DNA from: an uncultured Bacteroidales bacterium
GTDB taxonomy: Bacteria; Bacteroidota; Bacteroidia; Bacteroidales; F082
Length of the DNA: 64,000 nt
Direction: 5' to 3'
Assembly: GCA_946185535.1 (NCBI GenBank)
Contig: CAMHJX010000004.1
Coordinates: 79,849 to 143,848, forward strand
The notes under the pieces were generated by a model. It saw nothing but the letters and a program-made list of their open reading frames with translations, had not been told where the DNA came from and did not search any database. Shown here one piece after another: positions 7,449 through 17,136 of the stretch (positions are counted from its first letter, which is position 1; the number at the start of each line of letters is the position of its first letter). Both the position numbers and the translations under genes were made by a program.

Positions 7449-8180
7449 TTAAAACTCAATGCCTTGAATGCCGTTTTCCTTCATCAGGTCGGCGAGTTTG
7501 GTGTCGCTTTCGTCGACGGCGGCGAGGCAGTTGGTCACGACGCGCACTTGCTTGGCAGGATAGAAAGCAATCAGGTCCTTAACGGTTTCATATACGCAGT
7601 AATCGGTGGCGATACCGCAGACATCGATGCCTTCGAAATGTTCAAATTCTTCGATGGTGCGACGCAGTTTTTCACCGCTGTGTTCGTTTTGGAAGATGCT
7701 AAACTCTTCCTTTTCAGCCAAATCGCCTTTTTCCATGAAGTGAACTTGGAAGCCACTACCGTTACCCACCAAGTTTTCAAGTACACTGTACAAGTTGGGG
7801 TAGACTTTCATACCCTCAGTGCCTTGTACGCAGTGAGGTGGAAATACACCGCCTTGCTCAACGAAAGAGCAGTGGTTTTTGGGATGGGCATCTTGTGTAA
7901 CGATAACCCAGCCGTAATTCTTCCAGGCGCCCTGTTTCAAAGCCTTGGCGAGGTAATCCATGGCAGCAGGACCATTTTTTGTGGCTAAGCTACCTGTGGT
8001 GAAATCAACTTGAGGGTCAACGATGATGAGCAGACGGTTGGGAAGAGTGGCTTGCTCTACCTTAGTTTCGGTGGTGGTTCCATTTTGAACTTCTTCGTCT
8101 TCTTTTTGGTTGTTGTTGCCGCAGCCAGCAAAAGCAAGGGCTGCTACGAGCACGATGGCTCCAAGGATGTGTCTTTTCAT
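7449..8180 (-). CDS. Lipoprotein nicotinamidase-like hydrolase (isochorismatase family)
   Basis: 243 residues. The N-terminus is a lipoprotein signal (LVAALAFAGCGNNN, lipidated Cys at about 20). The mature part is PncA-like: catalytic Asp in IIVDPQVDFTTGSL, metal ligands in TQDAHPKNHCSF, the motif HCVQGTEG, and the nucleophile Cys in GIATDYCVYETVKD. PncA turns nicotinamide into nicotinate for NAD salvage. This enzyme is normally cytoplasmic, so membrane anchoring is odd; it may salvage nicotinamide outside the cytoplasm or use another amide. A -7 box TAATTTTG lies at 8211-8218 (minus). Confidence 0.85.
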   Translation of the reverse strand: MKRHILGAIVLVAALAFAGCGNNNQKEDEEVQNGTTTETKVEQATLPNRLLIIVDPQVDFTTGSLATKNGPAAMDYLAKALKQGAWKNYGWVIVTQDAHPKNHCSFVEQGGVFPPHCVQGTEGMKVYPNLYSVLENLVGNGSGFQVHFMEKGDLAEKEEFSIFQNEHSGEKLRRTIEEFEHFEGIDVCGIATDYCVYETVKDLIAFYPAKQVRVVTNCLAAVDESDTKLADLMKENGIQGIEF

Positions 8181-8225
8181 TGCTTTACTTTATGATTTAG
8201 AAATTTGCGGCAAAATTAGTGAATT

Positions 8226-10049
8226 TTATGATTTGTAGAGCTTTTTAATCCAATCTGCGTGTCCGATTCTGCGCAAGGCATTCTTAACCCACTCGCGGTT
8301 CTCGGGTTTGTACCAGAAGAAAAAGCGTTGTTGGGCGAGTTTTTCTTCTTTGGTTTTGGCAACGAACACGGGCTCCAAAGTGTAGGGATCGTACCCCGAA
8401 TAATAGATTTCGGTGGCCAAAGTCATAGGGGTGGGAGTGAAGTCTTGTACTTGCTCCAAATGATAACCTAACTCTTTGGTTTTCACGGCTAACTCTGCCA
8501 TATCCTCGAGGTAACAGTCGGGGTGAGAGGAGAGGAAATAGGGGATGAGTTGCTGGTTCAGATGCTCTTTTTCGTTGATAGCATCGAACTTCTTTTTCAG
8601 CTTGATGAACATGTCGAACTTGGGCTTGCGCATGAGTTTGAGGACGGCATCGCTGGTATGTTCGGGAGCCACTTTCAGTCGTCCGCTGACATGTCTTGTG
8701 ACCAGTTGGCGGAAGTATTCGTCATAGCCCATGGCTTTGTTTTCTTCAGGCGTGCTGTCGTGCAGGAACAGGTCGTAGCGAATGCCTGAGCCGATGGTGG
8801 CTTTCTTCACTTTTGGGTTTGCGTCTACCTCTTTGTATATCTCGATAAGCGGATGATGGTCGGTGTTGAGGTTCTTGCAGACGGTGGGTTGCAGACAGGT
8901 GGGACGGGCGCATTTCTCACAGAGGCGCTCGTCTTTGCCTTTCATGCGGTACATGTTGGCCGATGGACCACCGAGATCGCTGATGTAACCCTTAAAGTCT
9001 TCCATTTCGGTGACTTTTTCCACCTCACGCATGATGGATTCTTTGCTGCGCGAGGCGACGAACTTGCCCTGATGCGCCGAAATGGTGCAGAAGGCACAGC
9101 CGCCGAAGCATCCCCGATGTAGGTTGACGGAGTGACGAATCATCTCGTAGGCGGGAATCACGCCGCGTTTGGCATATTTCGGATGCGGTAGGCGTGTGTA
9201 AGGCAAGTCGAAGCTGGCGTCAATCTGTTCTGTTGTAAATGTTGGCAAGGGAGGGTTGATTATAAGCCTTTGGTTGCCAACTTCTTGTATCAGCCTCGCG
9301 GCGTGTTTCTTATTGGATTCTTCCTCGATGTGACGGAAGTTGGAGGCATATTTCTTTTTGTCTTTTAAACAGACTTCGTGTGAGACAAGTTCGATAGTCT
9401 CGCCATCGAAATCGGGAAGTGGCTGTTTCTTGTCTTGCAAAAAGAAGGTCTGTTTGATGTCGGTCAGTTCGCTGACTTTCTTGCCGTTTTGGATGGCTTT
9501 GGCGATCTCCACCATGGTGAGTTCTCCCATGCCGTAAACGCCAAGGTCGGCTTCCGAGTCGACCAAGATGCTGGGTTTCAAGCAGTCATCCCAATAGTCG
9601 TAATGCGTCACTCTGCGTAGTGAGGCTTCGATGCCGCCGATGACGACGGGCACATCGGGATAGAGTCGCTTGAGGATGTTGGTGTAGACGATGGTGGCTC
9701 TGTCGGGACGGAAGCCCGCTTCACCACCCGGCGTGTAGGCATCGTTGCTGCGTAAGCGCTTGTTGGCAGTGTAATGGTTCACCATAGAGTCCATGCAGCC
9801 CGCCGAAACGCCGAAATAAAGTCTCGGCTTGCCGAATTTCTTGAAATCGCGCAAGTCATCTCTCCAATTGGGTTGCGGGATAAGTGCAACTCGGAAACCG
9901 TTGTGCTCCAGCACCCTTCCAATGACTGCCGCCCCAAACGCTGGATGGTCGACGTATGCATCGCCCGTGACGAACACGATGTCCACTTCATCCCAACCGC
10001 GCAGGTCGGTTTCTTTCTTCGTTATGGGAAGCCAGTCTAGCAGGGTCAT
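8226..10049 (-). CDS. ygiQ: YgiQ family radical SAM protein
   Basis: 607 residues. It has an N-terminal cobalamin-binding-like region, then the [4Fe-4S] motif GCFGGCAFCTI, and a YgiQ-type C-terminal domain (DFTPTPMTLATEIYYSGYDP). The family (UPF0313) has no settled reaction. The ATG at 10049 (MTLLDWLPITKKE) is preferred. A longer reading begins with a TTG inside the -7 box TATCTTTG (10065-10072), which would lie upstream of the transcript start. Monocistronic by spacing. Confidence 0.9.
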   Translation of the reverse strand: MTLLDWLPITKKETDLRGWDEVDIVFVTGDAYVDHPAFGAAVIGRVLEHNGFRVALIPQPNWRDDLRDFKKFGKPRLYFGVSAGCMDSMVNHYTANKRLRSNDAYTPGGEAGFRPDRATIVYTNILKRLYPDVPVVIGGIEASLRRVTHYDYWDDCLKPSILVDSEADLGVYGMGELTMVEIAKAIQNGKKVSELTDIKQTFFLQDKKQPLPDFDGETIELVSHEVCLKDKKKYASNFRHIEEESNKKHAARLIQEVGNQRLIINPPLPTFTTEQIDASFDLPYTRLPHPKYAKRGVIPAYEMIRHSVNLHRGCFGGCAFCTISAHQGKFVASRSKESIMREVEKVTEMEDFKGYISDLGGPSANMYRMKGKDERLCEKCARPTCLQPTVCKNLNTDHHPLIEIYKEVDANPKVKKATIGSGIRYDLFLHDSTPEENKAMGYDEYFRQLVTRHVSGRLKVAPEHTSDAVLKLMRKPKFDMFIKLKKKFDAINEKEHLNQQLIPYFLSSHPDCYLEDMAELAVKTKELGYHLEQVQDFTPTPMTLATEIYYSGYDPYTLEPVFVAKTKEEKLAQQRFFFWYKPENREWVKNALRRIGHADWIKKLYKS

Positions 10050-10176
10050 TCCGTGAATTTTTTGCAAAGATAATTATTTATTGAAAACCCTTCTTTATCT
10101 CAAAAAGAATTCCGACCTTTGCAGCCGCAAAAATCGAAGCTTATTTATTATTTAAAGAATTATAAATCAAACATTT

Positions 10177-11169
10177 ATGAAAAAATTTAACGACATAATG
10201 AAGGAAATTGGCCAGGCTTTGGTCAGCAAAAAGTTTTGGGTTGAGCTGATGATTATGACTTTCGGCATGTTCATGACCGGTGTTTGCGTCTATTATTTCC
10301 TCGTTCCCAGCAAGCTGATTGTGGGTTCCATCTCGGGTCTTTCCATCGTGTTGACCAACATTTTCAATGGCATGGGCATCAGCATTGGCCTTCCTACGAT
10401 GATTACCGTCATCAACGCTATCTTGTTGATTCTTGCCTATATCCTCGTTGGCAAAGAATTTGGACTTAAAACGGTTTATTGCGCCTTGATTCTTGGCCCT
10501 ATGACCAAATTCTGCGAATGGCTCTATCCTTGGCAGAATTTTGCCACTCCAAACGATTATCTGGTTAATATGGGTGTCGCTCCCGACCAAGCCTTCTCTG
10601 TGATGGGTAACCCGTGGTTTGACCTGCTCTGCTGCGTGATTATCCTTAGTGCGGCACAAACGCTGATGTTCTCTATCAATGCCTCCACTGGCGGCCTCGA
10701 CATTTTGGCCAAGATTGTCAACAAATACCTACATTTCGACATGGGTAAGTCGGTGAGCGTGGCTGGCGCTATCATCTGCCTCACGGCTTTTGCCATCAAC
10801 CCCTTCCAAATGGTTGTCATTGGCCTCATCGCCACTTGGATCAACGGTATGGTAGTGAATATGTTCACGGCTAATTTGAACCAACGCAAGCGCGTTTGCA
10901 TTGTTTCTAAGGACTACGACCGTATTCGTCATTACATCATTGATGAACTTCACCGTGGTTGCACACTTTATGAAGTTATCGGAGGTTACACCAATGAAAA
11001 GTCGATTGAATTGGAGTCCTTGCTCACCAACGATGAGTTCTCGAAGTTGATGGAATACCTTGGAAAGAACGAAATCAATGCTTTCACTACTGCCGGTAAC
11101 GTCAGTGAGGTTTACGGTTTGTGGGCAAAAGACAGACATCGTACAAGAAAGCACGCAGAAAAGCGTTAA
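10177..11169 (+). CDS. YitT family membrane protein
   Basis: 330 residues. There are five to six transmembrane segments up to about residue 225 (MTFGMFMTGVCVYYFLVPSK, INASTGGLDILAKIVNKY), then a cytoplasmic DUF2179 domain (CIVSKDYDRIRHYIIDEL, GGYTNEKSIEL). YitT/DUF161-DUF2179 proteins are common in Bacteroidota and their transported substrate is unknown. A second member is at 51295-52239. The upstream gap has the weak -7 sequence GACCTTTGCA near 10117. Confidence 0.88.
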   Translation: MKKFNDIMKEIGQALVSKKFWVELMIMTFGMFMTGVCVYYFLVPSKLIVGSISGLSIVLTNIFNGMGISIGLPTMITVINAILLILAYILVGKEFGLKTVYCALILGPMTKFCEWLYPWQNFATPNDYLVNMGVAPDQAFSVMGNPWFDLLCCVIILSAAQTLMFSINASTGGLDILAKIVNKYLHFDMGKSVSVAGAIICLTAFAINPFQMVVIGLIATWINGMVVNMFTANLNQRKRVCIVSKDYDRIRHYIIDELHRGCTLYEVIGGYTNEKSIELESLLTNDEFSKLMEYLGKNEINAFTTAGNVSEVYGLWAKDRHRTRKHAEKR

Positions 11170-11195
11170 TATAATAGTAAGATTGTTTTTTCATG

Positions 11196-11234
11196 GTCCC
11201 GCGGTTTGGAGTTTCTCCTGCCGCGGTTTTTTTT
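11196..11234 (+). terminator. Terminator after the first yitT
   Basis: CCGCGG (11199-11204) pairs with CCGCGG (11221-11226) around a GAG/CTC inner stem and is followed by eight T residues. Confidence 0.8.
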
Positions 11235-11280
11235 GTATGAAAAAAATGACTATTTTTGTGCCAAATTAAAACCTGACAAA

Positions 11281-12504
11281 ATGGAAAAGCTTTTAGACAA
11301 ATTCTTGAGATATGTCTCTGTGGAGACCACCTCCGATGAAAACTCCGAATCACAACCCAGCACAGTTAAACAGCTGAACTTGTTGAAAATGCTTCGCGAT
11401 GAGCTTCAGGCCATGGGCATAAAGGCCGAACTGGACGAATATGGCTATGTGATGGCCACCATCCCTTCCAATGTCGACCGCGAGATTCCTGCCATTGGAT
11501 TTATTGCCCATGTGGATACCTCACCTGACGCTTCGGGTGCTGACATCAAGCCACAAATCATCCCGAACTACGACGGCAACGACATTGTGCTGAACAAAGA
11601 AAAGAACATCGTTCTTCGTGTTTCTGAGTTTCCTGAGATGTCGCAGTATAAAGGTCAAACAATGATTACCACCGACGGCACAACCTTGCTTGGCGCTGAT
11701 GACAAGGCAGGTGTGGCCGAAATCATGTATGCCGCCCAATACATGATGGAGCATCCCGACTTCAAACATGGCGAAATCAAGATTGGTTTCACGCCTGATG
11801 AGGAAATCGGTCGCGGTGTGGTGAAGTTCGATGTGAAGAAGTTCGGGGCAAAGTATGCCTACACGATGGATGGAGGCGAAATCGGTGAGTTGGAGTATGA
11901 GAACTTCAACGCTGCTGGAGCCAAGATTCACATTCAAGGCAGCAATATCCATCCTGGTTATGGCAAGGACAAGATGGTGAACTCAATGCTCATCGCCATG
12001 GAACTCAACGGGATGCTGCCTGTGGAACAGCGTCCGCGTTTTACGCAAGGTTATGAGGGGTTCTTCCACCTGACCGAAATCAACGGCACGGTAGAGGAGA
12101 CCACGATGTCGTATATCATCCGCGACCACGACCGTGAGAAGTTTGAGGAAAAGAAGGCCTTGATCACTTCTGTTACGGAGTTCTTGAATAAGAAGTATGG
12201 CGATGTGGTGAAGTTGGAACTGAAGCACCAGTATTACAACATGCGTCAGGAAGTGGAACCGCATTTCTTTATTGTCGAAAGAGCGATTAAGGCCATGGAA
12301 ATGGCCAACATCAAGCCGAAAGTGCAGCCCATCCGTGGTGGTACTGACGGTGCCAATCTCTCGTTTATGGGTTTGCCTTGCCCCAACATCTTCGCTGGTG
12401 GTCACAATTTCCATGGCAAGTTGGAATATGTGCCGCTTGAGAGTATGATGAAAGCTTCTGAGGTGATTCTGAACATTATCACCTTGTTCCAAGCTGAGGG
12501 CTGA
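11281..12504 (+). CDS. pepT: Peptidase T (tripeptide aminopeptidase, M20B)
   Basis: 407 residues, the normal PepT length. Zinc-site motifs are visible: His/Asp in GFIAHVDTSPD, Asp in LLGADDKAGVAEI, Glu-Glu in FTPDEEIGRG and His in GHNFHGKLEYVP. It removes the N-terminal residue from tripeptides in the cytoplasm. The start at 11281 (MEKLLDKFLRY) is where the family begins; the -7 box TATTTTTG (11251-11258) rules out the longer reading from 11206. It is followed after 5 nt by a DUF2079 gene. Confidence 0.94.
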   Translation: MEKLLDKFLRYVSVETTSDENSESQPSTVKQLNLLKMLRDELQAMGIKAELDEYGYVMATIPSNVDREIPAIGFIAHVDTSPDASGADIKPQIIPNYDGNDIVLNKEKNIVLRVSEFPEMSQYKGQTMITTDGTTLLGADDKAGVAEIMYAAQYMMEHPDFKHGEIKIGFTPDEEIGRGVVKFDVKKFGAKYAYTMDGGEIGELEYENFNAAGAKIHIQGSNIHPGYGKDKMVNSMLIAMELNGMLPVEQRPRFTQGYEGFFHLTEINGTVEETTMSYIIRDHDREKFEEKKALITSVTEFLNKKYGDVVKLELKHQYYNMRQEVEPHFFIVERAIKAMEMANIKPKVQPIRGGTDGANLSFMGLPCPNIFAGGHNFHGKLEYVPLESMMKASEVILNIITLFQAEG

Positions 12505-12509
12505 GGAAT

Positions 12510-13967
12510 ATGAAGGAAATGACCTTGAGTAAACGACAGAAAAACATCACGCTGGCATCGGTTTTCACCTTTGCCGGCGTATTGTATGCCCTTATCTCTT
12601 TGGTTAACCATTATCTTTTCAAGACTTACGCGCTCGACTTGGGGCTTTACACCCATGCGATGTATGACTACATGCATTTTCGCGTTGACGATTGCAGCAT
12701 GTTCAAGGCTGTTCCGCAAAGCATCCTCAGCGACCATTTCGACTTGTATTTGGTCATTTTGTCGCCACTGATATATGTGTTTGGAAGCTACACCTTGCTC
12801 GTTGTTCAGATTGCTGCCGTGCTGTTTGGCGGTTGGGGTGTTTACAAGCTGATAGGCCTTTATACTGAGGATGGTTGGATGCCGGTTTTGGCTGCCACTG
12901 TCTTTTTCTTTTCATTCGGAATCATTCATGCAATAGCCTACGACTATCATTCCAATGTGTTGACCGCCATGTTGTTGCCATGGCTGCTCTTCTTCCTTAA
13001 GAAACGGAGGTTTGCTTTGACATCTTTGTTCGTCGTGCTGTTTGTCATCGGAAAGGAGAACATGTCGTTATGGCTGTTTTTCATAGCCATCGCTTTGATG
13101 TGGGATTATAGGAAGGACAAGAAAGCTCTATGGTATTTGGCCGGCTATGCTGTGTTTGCCTTGGCTTATTTCTTCATTATCAATATGATAGTGATGCCGA
13201 GAATAGGTGGTAGTGGAGGCGGTTTCGCCCGTTATGCTCATTTGGGCGATAATTATGTGGACATTGCCTCGAGGTTGATTAAGCATCCGTTTGAGACCAT
13301 TCAAATGTTGTTCACCAACACTAATGGCATCTCGAACTTTGATGGTATAAAAGAGGAATTTTATGTATGCGCTTTGGCTTCAGGAATGTTACTTACTTTG
13401 TTGAAGCCCAACTATTTGATAATGATAGTCCCTCTGCTGGCTCAGAAAATGTTTGCTGTTGACCCTAACTTCTGGGGTATCTCTTTCCAGTATTCGGTTG
13501 AATTTGTGCCAGTATTGGTGGTCTCGTCGTTTTTGGTGCTTGTCAAGTTGAAGAACGGTAAGTGGCGAATGGCATTGAGCTTAGTCTTGTTGCTCTCTAC
13601 AGTGCTGACCACCTTTTATACTATAGGAGTACCAAAGTCAGCCATCTTGGTTGACCAGTTATGTGTGTATCAGGGCCGTCATTACGAGCAAGAAGAATTT
13701 GATGTGCATTATGCCCGAGAGTTGCTAAAGATGATTCCTGACGATGCTTCAGTGAGTGCTACATCTAATTTCGTACCTCATTTGGCTTTGCGTGAAAACA
13801 TTCAAAACTTTGCGCATGCAACCAAAATCGAAGCTGATTATGTGCTGATTACGGAACATTATGTCAACTTTGAGCGTAATGGCCAATTGGTGTTTACCAA
13901 CCGTTCGGAGTATGAGACCATAGCTTCCGATGGTCGTTTGCATCTGCTTCGTCGGAAGTTGCAATGA
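12510..13967 (+). CDS. DUF2079 membrane protein (GT-C-like)
   Basis: 485 residues with about ten transmembrane helices. The first periplasmic loop has ALDLGLYTHAMYDYMHF and SDHFDLYLVILSPLIYVFG, the acidic/His pattern of DUF2079, a family distantly like GT-C glycosyltransferases. It may move a polyprenyl-linked sugar, but the activity is not established. It starts 5 nt after pepT, so it shares its transcript, and converges on the GT39 genes. Confidence 0.75.
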   Translation: MKEMTLSKRQKNITLASVFTFAGVLYALISLVNHYLFKTYALDLGLYTHAMYDYMHFRVDDCSMFKAVPQSILSDHFDLYLVILSPLIYVFGSYTLLVVQIAAVLFGGWGVYKLIGLYTEDGWMPVLAATVFFFSFGIIHAIAYDYHSNVLTAMLLPWLLFFLKKRRFALTSLFVVLFVIGKENMSLWLFFIAIALMWDYRKDKKALWYLAGYAVFALAYFFIINMIVMPRIGGSGGGFARYAHLGDNYVDIASRLIKHPFETIQMLFTNTNGISNFDGIKEEFYVCALASGMLLTLLKPNYLIMIVPLLAQKMFAVDPNFWGISFQYSVEFVPVLVVSSFLVLVKLKNGKWRMALSLVLLLSTVLTTFYTIGVPKSAILVDQLCVYQGRHYEQEEFDVHYARELLKMIPDDASVSATSNFVPHLALRENIQNFAHATKIEADYVLITEHYVNFERNGQLVFTNRSEYETIASDGRLHLLRRKLQ

Positions 13968-13970
13968 AAA

Positions 13971-15443
13971 TTACTTTGAGAAGTAGTTGACAGAATAGGG
14001 ATGTTCGTCTTGTTCCCTTTCCAATCGGAAGCCGTGGTTTTCCAAGTATTCTCTTAATCCGTTGGTGGGCATGTCTTTGTGATATGGAAATACTACTTTG
14101 TCGTAGGCACTGAAATCCGCTTTTTGGTAGTTGATGTCGTAATAATAGCCCTGTTTCAGCAGATAATCTTGAAACACATAATAATTAGTGGGTTGGCTTT
14201 GTGTGCGGAAAGCCTCATGGTTTTCTTCTAGATAATAAGTGAACTGTTTGTCGAAATACTCGGGCAGTATGACGAGCGCTTTTTCGTTTTCCTTTGCTTC
14301 AACTAGTTGATGTACAATGGGCTTAACATTGTAATGCCATCCACTAAAGTGATTAGTGAAACTGTCGGGAGAGCAGGAAATGGCCATTGCTATGGCAAAA
14401 ACTCCCATGAGTGAGAGCCCAAAAGCCTTTCTTTTTGGGAACAGATAGAGGCAATAAGAGGCGATGGAAAGATAGAAAAAGGGGAAAATGAAGTAGAAAT
14501 AACGGTCGAGGAAGAAGCCAGTGAAATAGGAAAGTACAAACGAAACCAGTAGCGGAACAACCCATAGCAAAGTAAGGATGCCAATATTCCCGAACTGATA
14601 TTTCTTTTTGAAAATATTGATAATCAATATAATAAATACTGATATAAGGATTGCAATAGCCAGCACTGTTGTGACAGGAACATTGCACATGCGCCATAGG
14701 AAATCGTATAGCGCTTCGGGACTGGTGGTCTTAGCAATCCAAGTGCCGTGTATTCCTGAGTCGATAAAGCGTGTGAACAACACTGGAAACATCGGCACAA
14801 AAAGTAGGATAAGCGATGCTGCGTGAATCAGATATGGCTTCCAAATCTTCTTTCTTATAGGATTGATTGCCAATGCAATAAGAAATTCCATTACGATGAT
14901 CCAAACGGAAAGGTAATGCCCGTACATGAGCATCAAATTGACTAAGGTCAATAGGATGAATTTGAAGGTTTTAGGATTTTTGATGATGCTGATGAACAAG
15001 AAAGCAGAGCTTGCTGAGAGGAATCCGATGAGGCTATAAACGCGGCATTCGTGTGCCAGATAAATGGAAAAAGTTGAGAAACAATAGAATAGGGAAGCTG
15101 CAATACCTGCCCACCTGTGGATGTACTTTTCACCGAGCAAATAAATCGGGATAATGGTCAATGTGCTGAAAATGAGTGATAAGGAACGAATGGCGACTTC
15201 AGAGATGCCGAAAGGCTTGATCCAGAAATGCAATAGAACTTCCCAAAGTGGAGGGTTGTCGCCTTTGCAAAGCATTCGTATGGCGTCAGGTAGGCTTTGC
15301 AGTGCCATATAAAGCGAGAAGCTTTCATCATACCCAAGGTCGGTTTTGCCTACATACCAAATGCGAAGCACGGCAGCGATGACTACCAATATCAGGCACT
15401 CGATAATGGTTCGGAGACGGTTTGTCATCAGCAACTGTTTCAT
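13971..15443 (-). CDS. GT39-type membrane glycosyltransferase
   Basis: 490 residues with an N-terminal membrane helix, then the catalytic acidic loop TDLGYDESFSLYMAL and about ten further helices. It ends in a soluble domain of about 110 residues (VILPEYFDKQFTYYLEENHE). GT-C enzymes of the PMT/ArnT type transfer sugars from polyprenyl phosphate to lipids or proteins on the outer face of the inner membrane. It is the last gene of a minus-strand glycan operon, 7 nt downstream of a second GT39 gene. Confidence 0.8.
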   Translation of the reverse strand: MKQLLMTNRLRTIIECLILVVIAAVLRIWYVGKTDLGYDESFSLYMALQSLPDAIRMLCKGDNPPLWEVLLHFWIKPFGISEVAIRSLSLIFSTLTIIPIYLLGEKYIHRWAGIAASLFYCFSTFSIYLAHECRVYSLIGFLSASSAFLFISIIKNPKTFKFILLTLVNLMLMYGHYLSVWIIVMEFLIALAINPIRKKIWKPYLIHAASLILLFVPMFPVLFTRFIDSGIHGTWIAKTTSPEALYDFLWRMCNVPVTTVLAIAILISVFIILIINIFKKKYQFGNIGILTLLWVVPLLVSFVLSYFTGFFLDRYFYFIFPFFYLSIASYCLYLFPKRKAFGLSLMGVFAIAMAISCSPDSFTNHFSGWHYNVKPIVHQLVEAKENEKALVILPEYFDKQFTYYLEENHEAFRTQSQPTNYYVFQDYLLKQGYYYDINYQKADFSAYDKVVFPYHKDMPTNGLREYLENHGFRLEREQDEHPYSVNYFSK

Positions 15444-15450
15444 GGTTTCC

Positions 15451-17136
15451 TTATTTGGCTTTGTTGTTTTCGATGGTCTCAGAAACTGTAGGTTGCATGT
15501 AAATCAAGCCTTTGCAAGCATAGACGAAGAAGTTTTTGGCTGGTTTTCCTCCTCGTTCGATGGTGATAGTGTCAACCGGTATGATGGCTTCAAAACCTCC
15601 TGGGTAGAGCCCTTCTGGGTTTTTGAGATATCGGCTATCGGTCAGGAACCAAAAGTCTTCTCCTTTTTTGAATCCTCCCCGTTGCTCGTTGATCCATAGA
15701 TATTTGTGTAGTTTCTCGATATAGCCTACGCCCATTACTTTCATGCCTAAAGGACGGGCCACATAGTAATCAAGGTTGGCCAATGGGAACCATTCATCGG
15801 CCACTATGCCGTCATCCTTTTTCATCACGCCTTCGGCGATTTTTTGTTCGCGCAAGGTGGCGAATTTTGTCTCAAGTTGTCGCCAGCCATACATGTCTAG
15901 TGTGAAGTCATTGCGTCCAAGCTTTTCTGGTTCAGTATGTCGGTCAAGCGGGATGAAGCCCGTGTTGATTTCCGCAATTCCAATGCCTACTGTTAAAATC
16001 AGGATGCTAAGAGCTGCAATGATGCTTTTGGGAAGACGGAAGCTGCCATCCGATTGTGGATTTTTATCACACAACCAGCAGGCACTCAATAAGATGAGAA
16101 TAGAATAGGCGGGAGCGTTCCAATGGGGTAGTGTTTGACGGGTCAAAGAGAAGAAAATGAAAGTTAAAATCAAGGGAAGGGCAATGCAGAGTACCAATCG
16201 CAGTGCGGTTTTTCCCATTGTGAGTTTTCCTTTGAAAGCAGCGATGACTGCTATGATGGCCAAAACGAAGTTCACGGGGTTGTTGTAGAGCATTTCTCCA
16301 GCCAATTCGGCGCCGAAATAGCCTAAGTTGGGTTTGCCAAACAGACTGACGCGATCTCCATGGAAGTTGAAACTGATGAAACCGTTTTGAAAGTTCCAAT
16401 AGAGAATCGGGATGCAGCACACGACAGAAATCAGTAGAGAGAGATACAAATAAGGATTCTTTAACTGTTTCCGGTTGAAAATTAAGATATAAAATGCCAT
16501 GCCAACCCAAAGAAAGACACCCGAATATTTGGAGAGCATGGCCAAACCAGAGAAGAGTCCGAAAAGTAGCAAAAACCTAAGTTGCTGAGTACTGAGCTTG
16601 TCGAAGTATCGAGGCACCGTTTTAAAATCTGTCGGCCCTTCGACCCTTCGATGGGCCTCAGGGACCGCGGGCTCAGGGACCTTGACCTTCAAATACTTAA
16701 CCGCCATCCAAATCGCTACTAACCAGAACAGCATCAGTGGCGTGTCAGGCATGATGAAAATACCAGTGATGACGAAGGCGTAAACGGATGAAGTGTATAG
16801 CAATGCGGCATATAGCCCTGTTTGAGCGTTCTTGATGTCTTTTCCGATGCGAAATATAATATAGGTGTTGGCTGTCATGAAGACCACTGAGGCCAATCGA
16901 ATGAAAAACTCGCTGTCAAACAATAGGTTAAGGCTAAAGAGCTGTATCACCCAGCCTACCATGGGGGGATGGTCGAAATGACTCCAATCGGGGTAGAGGG
17001 CATAGGTCCAATAATACACCTCGTCGTTGCCAAATTCAATCGAAGTTGCCGCGATGCCTCGAACAACAGCGCTGATAACCAAAAGCCAAAAGAGTATTTG
17101 GTTGATTTTCTTATCGTTGTCCTGGATTCGAATCAT
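15451..17136 (-). CDS. GT39/ArnT-type glycosyltransferase with a repeat-coded insertion
   Basis: 561 residues with about eleven membrane helices. The first loop has the ArnT-like motif GNDEVYYWTYALYPDWSHFD and the HPPMVGW motif. The C-terminal part is soluble. Residues about 151-182, rich in Pro, Arg and Glu (KVPEPAVPEAHRRVEGP), are coded by a REP-like repeat and do not look like part of the family. They lie between two membrane helices, so the insertion may be tolerated as a loop. Its 5' end overlaps the PHP-domain gene by 26 nt, so translation is probably coupled. Confidence 0.82.
   Translation of the reverse strand: MIRIQDNDKKINQILFWLLVISAVVRGIAATSIEFGNDEVYYWTYALYPDWSHFDHPPMVGWVIQLFSLNLLFDSEFFIRLASVVFMTANTYIIFRIGKDIKNAQTGLYAALLYTSSVYAFVITGIFIMPDTPLMLFWLVAIWMAVKYLKVKVPEPAVPEAHRRVEGPTDFKTVPRYFDKLSTQQLRFLLLFGLFSGLAMLSKYSGVFLWVGMAFYILIFNRKQLKNPYLYLSLLISVVCCIPILYWNFQNGFISFNFHGDRVSLFGKPNLGYFGAELAGEMLYNNPVNFVLAIIAVIAAFKGKLTMGKTALRLVLCIALPLILTFIFFSLTRQTLPHWNAPAYSILILLSACWLCDKNPQSDGSFRLPKSIIAALSILILTVGIGIAEINTGFIPLDRHTEPEKLGRNDFTLDMYGWRQLETKFATLREQKIAEGVMKKDDGIVADEWFPLANLDYYVARPLGMKVMGVGYIEKLHKYLWINEQRGGFKKGEDFWFLTDSRYLKNPEGLYPGGFEAIIPVDTITIERGGKPAKNFFVYACKGLIYMQPTVSETIENNKAK
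16590..16685. repeat. REP-like repeat inside the GT39 gene
   Basis: Units such as GAGCTTGTCGAA, GGCCCTTCGACCCTTCGA and CTCAGGGACC are clustered in about 95 bp. They resemble the GAGCCTGTCGAA family at 3268 and 35714. The reading frame passes through without a stop and gives a 30-residue Pro/Arg-rich loop. Confidence 0.6.
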
